From Streptomyces sp. NBC_01276 (GTDB taxonomy: Bacteria; Actinomycetota; Actinomycetes; Streptomycetales; Streptomycetaceae), in NCBI RefSeq assembly GCF_041435355.1, contig NZ_CP108442.1, positions 7,376,501 through 7,440,500 of the forward strand: DNA of 64,000 bases, in the 5' to 3' direction. The notes under the pieces were generated by a model, which saw nothing but the letters and a program-made list of their open reading frames with translations, did no database searches and was not told the DNA's origin. A program made the position numbers and the translations under genes. Shown in pieces: positions 25,133 to 32,561 of this stretch; the stretch's first letter is position 1, and each line of letters begins with the position of its first letter.

Positions 25133-28100
25133 GTGAGTGACGAGGTGTACGCCGCGATCGAGCGGCTGGCCCTGGGCCTGTGGGGTCCCTCCGTGATCCC
25201 GCCGCGGGACGCCCCCGCCGAACAGTGGGCCGCCCTGGCCCTGCGGGTGGCGGAGACCGTGACGGCACGGCCCCGCCCCGAGGGCCCGGGCGCTCCCCCC
25301 GCCGAGGCGGTCACCGCCCTGGTCCTGCGCCCGGGCACGGAGGCTCGGCCCCTGTGGCAGGTCGCGGACGAGTCCCTGATGGTGAGCCGGGCTCTCGACG
25401 ACACCGCTCACGCGTACCAGGGCGAGGACGACGCCGAGCTGATCGGACTCGCCCGGAGCCTCCTCGACGGCACCCCCGAGAGGGCCGCGGCGGACGGTTC
25501 GGGCCCGGCCGGTTTCCGGGTGTGTCCCCCGGTGGTGCTCTCCCGCTACGGATCCTCCGACGCGGACACCGACGACGACACCGACCGGCGGACCCTGGAG
25601 ACCGAATGCCGCAGCGAGCTCCGCGACGGCACGGACCGGCTGCGCCTGCGCCGGGCGCGCTCCGCCCTCGGCCTGATCCTGCTCACGCGGTACGAGCGCA
25701 CGTCAGGTCCGGAGGATCTGGACGAGGCCGTCGAACTGCTGGAGCAGGCCGTACGGTTCGCCGCCCCCGACAGCCTCGAGGACACCGCCCACGGCGACCT
25801 CGCCCGCGCCCTCTCCCTCCGGTTCGTCCGCTCGGGCGATTCCTCCGATCTCGGCCCGGCCATCGAACACGCCATGGCGGCAAGCGTGTTCGACCGGACC
25901 GGAGCACCGGTGGGCGACCGTGCCGCCACCTGGCAGGCCGTACTCGGCAACGCCCTCTGCATGCGCTACGACGCCCTCGGCGCGCCGAGGGACGTGGAGA
26001 ACGCCGTCCACGCGTTCGGCGAGTCCCTCCGCCGCCTCCCCGCCGAGCACCCCGACACGCCGGAGCTGCGCTCCCATCTCGGGGCCGCGCTGCTGCGCCG
26101 TCACGAGCTCACGGGAGCGGCCGACGACCTCCGCGCCTCCCGCGCGCTGCTCGGCGGAACTCGGTGGGCCTCCGAGCGGGCGGCGGCGCTGCACGCCGAG
26201 TTCCTGCGCAGCGGGGACCTCGAGGCCCTCGACGGCGCCGTGGCCGACGGCATCGCCGGGGTCGGGCAGCTGCCCGACCGCCGGCTGCTGCCCGGGGCAC
26301 TGCACGACCTGGCGGCCTACTGCCTGTCCCGGCACGAGACGCTCGGCGTCCGGTCCGACGCACAGGCCGCGCACGACCTGCTGACGGTCGCACGACGGCT
26401 CTCGCGCGCGGGAACACCCGCGTACGCCCTCCTCCTGGTCGGTCTCGGGCGGGCGCTCCTCGCCCTCTTCCCGGGCATGGGGATCGACTCGCTGACCTCG
26501 GCGGCGGAGCTGTTCGAGGAGGCGGGCGGGATCGCCGGGACGGCCCCCGAGCTGGAGGCCGAAGCGGTCGTACTCCTTTGCGGGACGTTGCGCCGGCTGG
26601 GCCGTTTCCTCGATGACCCGCCCCTGCGTGGGGCGAGGGCCGACGCGCTGGACGCCAGGCTCGGCGAGCTGGCGAACCGGCTGCGCGCGGTGGCCGCCGC
26701 AGACGCGTACCCGTCCGTCCTCCTCGAACGCGCCCGCCTGCGGCGCGTCCTGGGGGATCCGGCGGGCGGCGGCGAACTCGCCCGCCAGGCGCTCGACGAA
26801 CGGCTCTGGGAGCTCCTCGCCGAGCCGGATCCCGGCCACGCCCACCGGTCCGCCCGCCGGAACCTCGACGCGGCCTGCGAGCTGGCCGCCTGGCTCCTGG
26901 AGGACGGGGCTCCCGACCGTGCCTTCGCGGTCGTCGAATCCGCCCGCGCCCTCGCCCTGCGCGCCGCCACCGAAACGGTTCCGGTCGCACGGCAGTTGGG
27001 CTCGCTCGGCCTGGACGGGCTGCGTGCCCGGTGGCTGCGGGCCGTGGAGCCGGCGTCGCGCGGAGAGGCCCCCGGGGGCGCTGCTGTCCTGCGTGCTGCC
27101 GGCTCGGCCGCTCCGGCCCACGCCCCGGTGCCCGCGGAGCTGCGTCCCCTCGTCCTCGAAGCGCTCTCCGGTGCCGCGGACACCGACCCCGTCGTCGGCG
27201 ACTTCACGGGCACGACGACGCAGGACAGGACGGCCGAGCTCTGCCGGGAGATCGGCGCGGACGCTGTGGTGCACCTGCTCCCCGGCGACGGGGAGCGGTC
27301 CGGCTGGGCGCTGGTGCTGCACCGGGCCGGCCCGGTCTCGGCCCTGCGGCTGCCCTCGCTTCATGTGGGGGCCGACGCGTTGCGCACCTTCGTGGGCGCC
27401 CACGACCACCTTCTGCGGTACCCCCGCAGCGGCCCGGCCGGCTGGGGGCGGGCCCTGCGGGCCGTCTGCGACTGGGCGTGGACGGCGGCGATGCGCGACC
27501 TGGCCGGTCACCTCGTCCCAGAGGACGGTGTGGGCCGGAGAGGGGTCCCCCGTGTCGTGCTCGTCCCCACCGGAGTGCTCGGCCTCGTCCCCTGGCACGC
27601 CGCGCGGCGCAAGGTGGGACTGCCCGACGGTACCCGGGGCCACCGGTACGCCCTCGAAGACCTCGGTATCAGTTACGCGCCGTCCGCCCGGGCCCTGGAG
27701 TGGTTCGCCGCTCGCACCCTCGCCCCTCTCGACGGCGGCGGCCTCGTCGTGATGGACCCGCTCCGCGACCTTCCCCACGCCCGCCGGGAGGCGGCCGACA
27801 TCCACCGCTGGCACTACGCCAAGGGAACGCGGCTGGGCAGCTCGGGAGAGCCCGGCAGCAGCCCGGCCACTCCGCGGGCCGTCCTCGACGCCCTGCACCC
27901 CGGTGCCGGCGGCCCCCGCCCGCCGGTGGCCCACTTCGCCTGCCACGCCAGGACCTGCGTGCCCGCCGCCGACTCGCACCTGCTGCTCGCCGGCGGTCAG
28001 CGCCTGAGCGCCGGCCGGCTGCTCGCCGACGGCACCCGCGCGACGGGCCCCGGGCCCGGGAGCCTCGTCGTCCTCTCGGCATGCGCCACGGCCGTACCCG

Positions 28101-28648
28101 GCGCCCGCTACGACGAGGCCCTGAGCCTGGCCACGGCCTTCGCCTCGCGCGGAGCCGCGGCCGTCGTGGGGTCGCTGTGGGCCGTGGGCGACGCCGACAC
28201 CGCGCAGCTCATGACCGAGTACCACCACTTCCTGAACCTCGACGGACTCGCGCCCGCCGAAGCCCTGCGCCAAGCGCAGCTGCGCATGCTGGAGCGTGCC
28301 CGACGCCGCGGTGCCGGCGGCGGCCCGGCGGCCCGGACCCGGGCCGAGGACCCGGCGCGCTGGGCGGCCTTCGTCCACCACGGCCGGGGACTGCCGCTGC
28401 CCGGTGACGCCGCACGCGGGCCCGGCCCGGAGGACCGGGTCGCGTTCCGCCCGGCGGGACCCGGTACGCAGGTCCGTCAGCCCATCCTGGGCAGGCTCCC
28501 CGGCTCGGGCAGAGCCGAGTACGCCTGGAAGTGCCCGGAGCCCGGGTGCGCGCGGGAGACGACCGGCGACGCGAAGGCCCCGTACGACGAGGACTGCTGT
28601 CCGGACCACCCCCACCAGGCCTTCGAGCCGGTGCTGCCCCGTGGGTGA
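25133..28648 (+). CDS. TPR-CHAT domain protein (caspase-like peptidase)
   Basis: I place the start at GTG 25133 (VSDEVYAAIERLALG; 1171 residues). ATGs at 25052 and 25085 are in frame but follow poorer codon usage, and none has a good ribosome site. Residues about 170-700 are helical with TPR-like pairs (LDEAVELLEQAVRFA, AIEHAMAASVF). The C-terminal CHAT domain (about 720-1100) has both catalytic residues, His938 in HFACHA and Cys984 in LSACAT, followed by the GSLWAVGD segment. A Cys/His-rich tail (WKCPEPGC ... DEDCCPDH) looks like a zinc knuckle. CHAT proteases act in bacterial immune and cell-death systems and in peptide processing. The next gene, a membrane protein, overlaps by 8 bp, so the two are probably translationally coupled. 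Confidence 0.9.
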   Translation: MSDEVYAAIERLALGLWGPSVIPPRDAPAEQWAALALRVAETVTARPRPEGPGAPPAEAVTALVLRPGTEARPLWQVADESLMVSRALDDTAHAYQGEDDAELIGLARSLLDGTPERAAADGSGPAGFRVCPPVVLSRYGSSDADTDDDTDRRTLETECRSELRDGTDRLRLRRARSALGLILLTRYERTSGPEDLDEAVELLEQAVRFAAPDSLEDTAHGDLARALSLRFVRSGDSSDLGPAIEHAMAASVFDRTGAPVGDRAATWQAVLGNALCMRYDALGAPRDVENAVHAFGESLRRLPAEHPDTPELRSHLGAALLRRHELTGAADDLRASRALLGGTRWASERAAALHAEFLRSGDLEALDGAVADGIAGVGQLPDRRLLPGALHDLAAYCLSRHETLGVRSDAQAAHDLLTVARRLSRAGTPAYALLLVGLGRALLALFPGMGIDSLTSAAELFEEAGGIAGTAPELEAEAVVLLCGTLRRLGRFLDDPPLRGARADALDARLGELANRLRAVAAADAYPSVLLERARLRRVLGDPAGGGELARQALDERLWELLAEPDPGHAHRSARRNLDAACELAAWLLEDGAPDRAFAVVESARALALRAATETVPVARQLGSLGLDGLRARWLRAVEPASRGEAPGGAAVLRAAGSAAPAHAPVPAELRPLVLEALSGAADTDPVVGDFTGTTTQDRTAELCREIGADAVVHLLPGDGERSGWALVLHRAGPVSALRLPSLHVGADALRTFVGAHDHLLRYPRSGPAGWGRALRAVCDWAWTAAMRDLAGHLVPEDGVGRRGVPRVVLVPTGVLGLVPWHAARRKVGLPDGTRGHRYALEDLGISYAPSARALEWFAARTLAPLDGGGLVVMDPLRDLPHARREAADIHRWHYAKGTRLGSSGEPGSSPATPRAVLDALHPGAGGPRPPVAHFACHARTCVPAADSHLLLAGGQRLSAGRLLADGTRATGPGPGSLVVLSACATAVPGARYDEALSLATAFASRGAAAVVGSLWAVGDADTAQLMTEYHHFLNLDGLAPAEALRQAQLRMLERARRRGAGGGPAARTRAEDPARWAAFVHHGRGLPLPGDAARGPGPEDRVAFRPAGPGTQVRQPILGRLPGSGRAEYAWKCPEPGCARETTGDAKAPYDEDCCPDHPHQAFEPVLPRG

Positions 28649-29633
28649 TCTCGTCAAGGGGATGGTGGAGCCGCTCGCCAAGCGCTGGACGGCTTCGATG
28701 AGCGGGCCCCTGCTGCTTCTGTGGCTCTCAGGGGCCCTGATCCACCTGCACCAGCGCGGCGGCCCGGGACACGCCTGCGCGAAGCCCGGGTACTTGGCGC
28801 GGGCGGGGTGCCAGGTCGCGAAGCAGGGAGCGCCCGGCGCCGTCGTGCTGACGGCCGCGCTCGCGGCGGCGGTGCTGTTGTCCGGTGTCGCGCTCTCGGC
28901 CGTCGCTTCCCCCGTGCTGGAGGTGCTGGCCGGGAGGTGGGGCACGTCCGCCCCGGTCGTCGCGTACGCGCGGCACCGCACCGCCCGGCACGCACGGCGC
29001 CGCGCAGTACTCGACGCCCGGAGCCGTGCGGCTGCCGCGCCGGCCCGCTACGGTCCGCAGGCGCAGGTCACCTGGCAGGCGCAGAGTGCCTGGCGGCGCG
29101 ACCGGGCGTTGCGCAGCTGGTCCCACTACCCCAGGCGCGCGGCGGACCTGCGGCCGACCTCGGTCGGGAACGCACTTGTCGGCGTCTGCGAGCAGATCCG
29201 GCGCGACTACGGCTTCGAGCTGCCGGTGTGCTGGGGTCCGTTCGTCGAATGCCTCGACACGGCCGCCCGTGACCGCCTGATGGCCTCGGCCACCCGCGTG
29301 CTCGGCAGGACCCAGGCCCTGATCTGTGCGGTCGCCGCGGCCGGGTGGGGCCTCCTGCTGCCCGGACTCGTTGCGAAGTCCCTCTGGGTCGCGCTCTGCG
29401 CCGTCTGCGCGTGGGGCGCGAACAGGGCCCTGCGCTCCGGGACGGAGGCCTACTGCGCCCACGTCTGCGACGCCTTCGCCGTGCACCGCATCCGCCTCTA
29501 CCGGGCGACCGGCATCGAGCCGCCCGCGACGACGACGGACGAGCCCCGGTCCGGGAAAGTCCTCACCGACGCCCTGGCCATGCGGCTCGCCCCCGGCGAA
29601 TCCCGTCCCTTCCGCTGGCCGGACACGCCCTGA
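28641..29633 (+). CDS. Membrane protein coupled to the CHAT gene
   Basis: GTG 28641 (VGDLVKGMVEPLAKRW) overlaps the CHAT stop codon by 8 bp, giving 330 residues. Two hydrophobic helices lie near the N-terminus (LLLLWLSGALIHL; VVLTAALAAAVLLSGVAL). A basic cytoplasmic region of about 130 residues rich in Arg and Trp follows (WQAQSAWRRDRALRSWSHYP), then two or three more helices (LICAVAAAGWGLLLPGLV; LWVALCAVCAWG). No family was recognised. The overlap with a protease-like gene suggests a target, membrane effector or anchor of the CHAT protein; that is inference from context. Confidence 0.75.
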   Translation: MGDLVKGMVEPLAKRWTASMSGPLLLLWLSGALIHLHQRGGPGHACAKPGYLARAGCQVAKQGAPGAVVLTAALAAAVLLSGVALSAVASPVLEVLAGRWGTSAPVVAYARHRTARHARRRAVLDARSRAAAAPARYGPQAQVTWQAQSAWRRDRALRSWSHYPRRAADLRPTSVGNALVGVCEQIRRDYGFELPVCWGPFVECLDTAARDRLMASATRVLGRTQALICAVAAAGWGLLLPGLVAKSLWVALCAVCAWGANRALRSGTEAYCAHVCDAFAVHRIRLYRATGIEPPATTTDEPRSGKVLTDALAMRLAPGESRPFRWPDTP

Positions 29634-29694
29634 CCGGCAGCCCAGGAGGCACCGCCAGCTGTCTTCGGCTCGTTCCCGAGGCTGCACACGCCGC

Positions 29695-29880
29695 CTGAGA
29701 GACGCAGCGTTCGCACCGGACGCGAGGACATCGGCGGCGCGCCCCGCATGGTTCGAGCTGAGCCCGAATTGATCCATGACGTCACCGGGATACTTCGCGG
29801 CATCTGCGGCAGACAGGTTGTCCGCCGCCGCCAGTTGCATGGCGGCGCGTCCGTTGGCGATGGACTGGGTCTCGGAGGCC
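29695..29880 (-). pseudogene. Phage tail tape-measure protein fragment
   Basis: The minus strand from about 29880 reads ASETQSIANGRAAMQLAAAD, NLSAADAAKYPGDVMDQFGL and SSNHAGRAADVLASGANAAS. This is the conserved core of TP901-type tail tape-measure proteins (ALxxADAxNLSxxDAAxxxxxVMxQFGLSGxxAGRxADVLAxGANAA). About 60 residues survive with no start and no continuation. It lies between the CHAT/membrane pair and the kinase-MFS gene and shows that prophage DNA once entered this island. Confidence 0.6.
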
Positions 29881-29892
29881 CGGGGGCGCCGG

Positions 29893-32400
29893 TCACCGGG
29901 CGTTGACGCCGGCCGTCCTGGGTGCCCCGGCCCTGACCAGCAGGCCGGCGGCCAGGGCCGCCAGCAGCAGGGCGCCGGCCGCCCACCAGAGGGTGTCGGT
30001 GTAGCCGTGCATCAGCTGCTCGGACTGGTTCTCCTCCGACGAAGCGGCCAGACGGGCGCCGATGAGGGTCACGAGCAGTGCCGCGCCGATCGACTCGCCC
30101 ACCTGCTGGGCCATGACGACGACCCCCGAGGCCGCGCCGGAGTGCTGCGGGGCGACGCCGGAGGTGGCGGTGGCGAAGAGGGGTCCGGAGGCCAGACCGC
30201 TGCCGAAACCGGCGAGGACCATGCCGGGCACCACATGGGGCCCGTAGGCGCTGCCGGAGTCGAGGGCGGCGAGGAGCAGCGTCCCGGCGGCGGCGGTGAC
30301 CAGTCCCGACACGATCAGCACGCGGGGCGCGGTGCGGTGCTGGAGGCGCGCCGAGACCTGTGTGGCGGCGAGGACGGCCGCGGCGGCCAGCGGCAGGAGC
30401 ATCACCCCGGTCATGCCCGGGGCGTATCCGAAGACGTACTGCATGTAGCCGGTGAGCGTGGGGAGCAGCGCCAGGAACCCTGCGCCGGTCAGGCCCATCG
30501 CCAGGGCGCAGCCGAGGCGGTCGCGGTCCCCGCCGAGGTACCCGGCCGACGGGGCACCGGACGTCCTGGTCCGCCGCCACAGGAAGGCCGCGAGCAGGAG
30601 GACGCCCACCGCGAGGAGGCCCAGGGCCGGGGGAGTGGTCCAGCCGAGCTGCCCGGCCTCGTCCATGCCGTAGACCAGGGCGGCGAGTCCGGCGGAACCG
30701 AGCAGCACGCCGAGCAGGTCGGGGCGGGCACCGCCGCCGGGCGGGCGGCCCGGCAGCAGGGTGGCCGCGCCGGTCAGCGCGAGCGCCGCCAGCGGGACGG
30801 AGGCGTACTGCGACATCCGCCAGGACGCCAGCTCCGCGAGCCAGCCACCCGCGAGCAGCCCGAGCGCCCCGCCGCCGGCCGCGACCGCCCCGTAGATCCC
30901 GAAGGCCCGGGCGCGTTCCCTCGGGTCGGTGAAACCCGTGGACACCAGGGACAGCGCGGACGGTGTCAGCAAGGCGGCGAACGCGCCCTGCAGGGCGCGC
31001 GCCGCGATCAGCAGGCCGGGGTCGCCGGCCGAGCCGCAGAGCGCGGAGGCCACCGCGAAGCCGGCCATGCCGGTGATCAGGGCCCGCTTGGCGCCGACGA
31101 GGTCGCAGAGGTACCCGCCGAGCAGCAGCAGCCCGGCGAAGGCGAGTACGTAGGCGGTGACCGGGTTCAGTGCGTCGTCGGCGAAGCCGAGATCGGCCTG
31201 GACGGTCGGCAGGGCGGAGCTGAAACCCATCACGTCGAGCAGTACCAGCAGCTGCGTCAGGGCGATCACGCCCAGCCCCCACCAACGTCTGGGGTGCGGG
31301 GCGGCCGGGTCGGGGAGGGCGGTCGGGGGCGGCCCGAAGCCCTCCGCGGGGACGGACCGCGCCGCGGCCGGGGCCGTGGGCGCGTACGGGGGCGCGTACG
31401 GGGGCGCCAACGGGGGCGGCGGCGCGGGGACCGGCTGGTGCTGGCGCGGCACGGAGGGGAGGCGGGGGTCCGGCGGCGCGGCGGGCTCCGCAGCGGGTGT
31501 CTCGGGGGCCCAGTCCAGCAACCTGGCGGCGCGGCGGCCGAGTTGCGCCAGTACCGTGCCCGGCAGCCACTCCCCGGCCTGTTCGACCGCCGTCCGGTCG
31601 GCGATCTCCTGGGGGGTGGGCCGGGCGGCCGGGTCCTTCTCCAGGCAGGCGCGTACGAGCCCGGTCAGCGGCTGCGCAACGCCGGTGAGGTCCGGTTCCT
31701 CCTCGGCGACCCGGAAGAGGTGGGCGTTCAGTCCGGAGTCGGCGGCGCCGAAGAGGAGCCGTCCGGTGGAGGCGTACACGAGGACGGCACCGAGGCAGAA
31801 GACGTCGCTGGCGGGCGTGAGTTCGCGGCCGCGGACCTGTTCCGGGGACATGAAGCCGGGGGAGCCGATGAGCATGCCGGTGCGGGTGTGCAGGCTGTCC
31901 CCGGTGAGGCTGTCCATCGCCCGCGCGATGCCGAAGTCGATGACGCGGGGGCCGTCGACGGTGACCAGTACGTTGGACGGCTTCAGGTCACGGTGGATCA
32001 GGCCCGCCCCGTGCACGGCCCGCAGGGCGACGGCCAGCCGGTTGGCGAGGGTGTGCACCGAGTGGTCGGGCAGCGGCCCGAAGTCCTCGGCGACCACGGT
32101 GCGCAGGTCCGGCCCCGGGATGTACTGCGTCGCCACCCACGGCACGGCGGCCTCCGGGTCGGCGTCGAGGACCGCTGCCGTCCAGTCCCCGCCCACCCGC
32201 CGGGCGGCGGCCACCTCGCGGGCGAAGCGCCTGCGGAACTCGGGGTGCCCGGCGTGCTCGGCCTGCACGACCTTCACGGCGACGGTGCGCCCGCCCTCGG
32301 AACGGCCCAGATAGACCAGGCCCATGCCGCCCTCGCCCAGCCGGGCGATCAGACGGTAGGGGCCGATGTGGGTCGGGTCTGCTGCGATCAACTGGTCCAC
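29893..32400 (-). CDS. Serine/threonine protein kinase fused to 14-TM MFS (DHA2-type) transporter
   Basis: One uninterrupted frame encodes 835 residues from GTG 32400 (VDQLIAADPTHIGPY); a TTG at 32418 is possible but weaker. The kinase (about 14-275) is complete: glycine loop LGEGGMGLVYLG, Lys43 in VAVKVV, catalytic HRDLKPSN (Asp138), DFG (Asp155) and SPE. A Pro/Ala-rich linker (about 310-385, PPPPLAPPYAPPYAP) leads to an MFS domain (about 390-830). That domain has LDVMGFSSALPTVQADLGF, LLLGGYLCDLVGAKR and roughly 14 helices as in DHA2 drug-efflux proteins. Streptomyces Hanks-type kinases normally end in extracellular sensor domains, so a transporter in that place is unusual. Phosphorylation coupled to transport is plausible but unproven. 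Confidence 0.93.
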   Translation of the reverse strand: MDQLIAADPTHIGPYRLIARLGEGGMGLVYLGRSEGGRTVAVKVVQAEHAGHPEFRRRFAREVAAARRVGGDWTAAVLDADPEAAVPWVATQYIPGPDLRTVVAEDFGPLPDHSVHTLANRLAVALRAVHGAGLIHRDLKPSNVLVTVDGPRVIDFGIARAMDSLTGDSLHTRTGMLIGSPGFMSPEQVRGRELTPASDVFCLGAVLVYASTGRLLFGAADSGLNAHLFRVAEEEPDLTGVAQPLTGLVRACLEKDPAARPTPQEIADRTAVEQAGEWLPGTVLAQLGRRAARLLDWAPETPAAEPAAPPDPRLPSVPRQHQPVPAPPPPLAPPYAPPYAPTAPAAARSVPAEGFGPPPTALPDPAAPHPRRWWGLGVIALTQLLVLLDVMGFSSALPTVQADLGFADDALNPVTAYVLAFAGLLLLGGYLCDLVGAKRALITGMAGFAVASALCGSAGDPGLLIAARALQGAFAALLTPSALSLVSTGFTDPRERARAFGIYGAVAAGGGALGLLAGGWLAELASWRMSQYASVPLAALALTGAATLLPGRPPGGGARPDLLGVLLGSAGLAALVYGMDEAGQLGWTTPPALGLLAVGVLLLAAFLWRRTRTSGAPSAGYLGGDRDRLGCALAMGLTGAGFLALLPTLTGYMQYVFGYAPGMTGVMLLPLAAAAVLAATQVSARLQHRTAPRVLIVSGLVTAAAGTLLLAALDSGSAYGPHVVPGMVLAGFGSGLASGPLFATATSGVAPQHSGAASGVVVMAQQVGESIGAALLVTLIGARLAASSEENQSEQLMHGYTDTLWWAAGALLLAALAAGLLVRAGAPRTAGVNAR

Positions 32401-32561
32401 GGGGACGAAGTATGCCAACTGCCGGGCCGGAGTGGACCCGGGCTCCGGACACCGGAGGAACGCCCCGCATTCGGCCCGGGTCGTCGAACCGCTGTTGGCC
32501 GGGCGGGTCAGGGTTCGGTCATCACCGGCGGGCCGAGCGGCTCACCGGGCTCATCCCCGAG

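Noticed and set aside
25703..28981. A 1092-codon open frame on the strand opposite the CHAT gene
   Set aside because: High GC leaves few stops in antisense frames. The translation is low-complexity Gly/Arg/Val with no domain, while the plus strand encodes a complete CHAT protein with catalytic residues.
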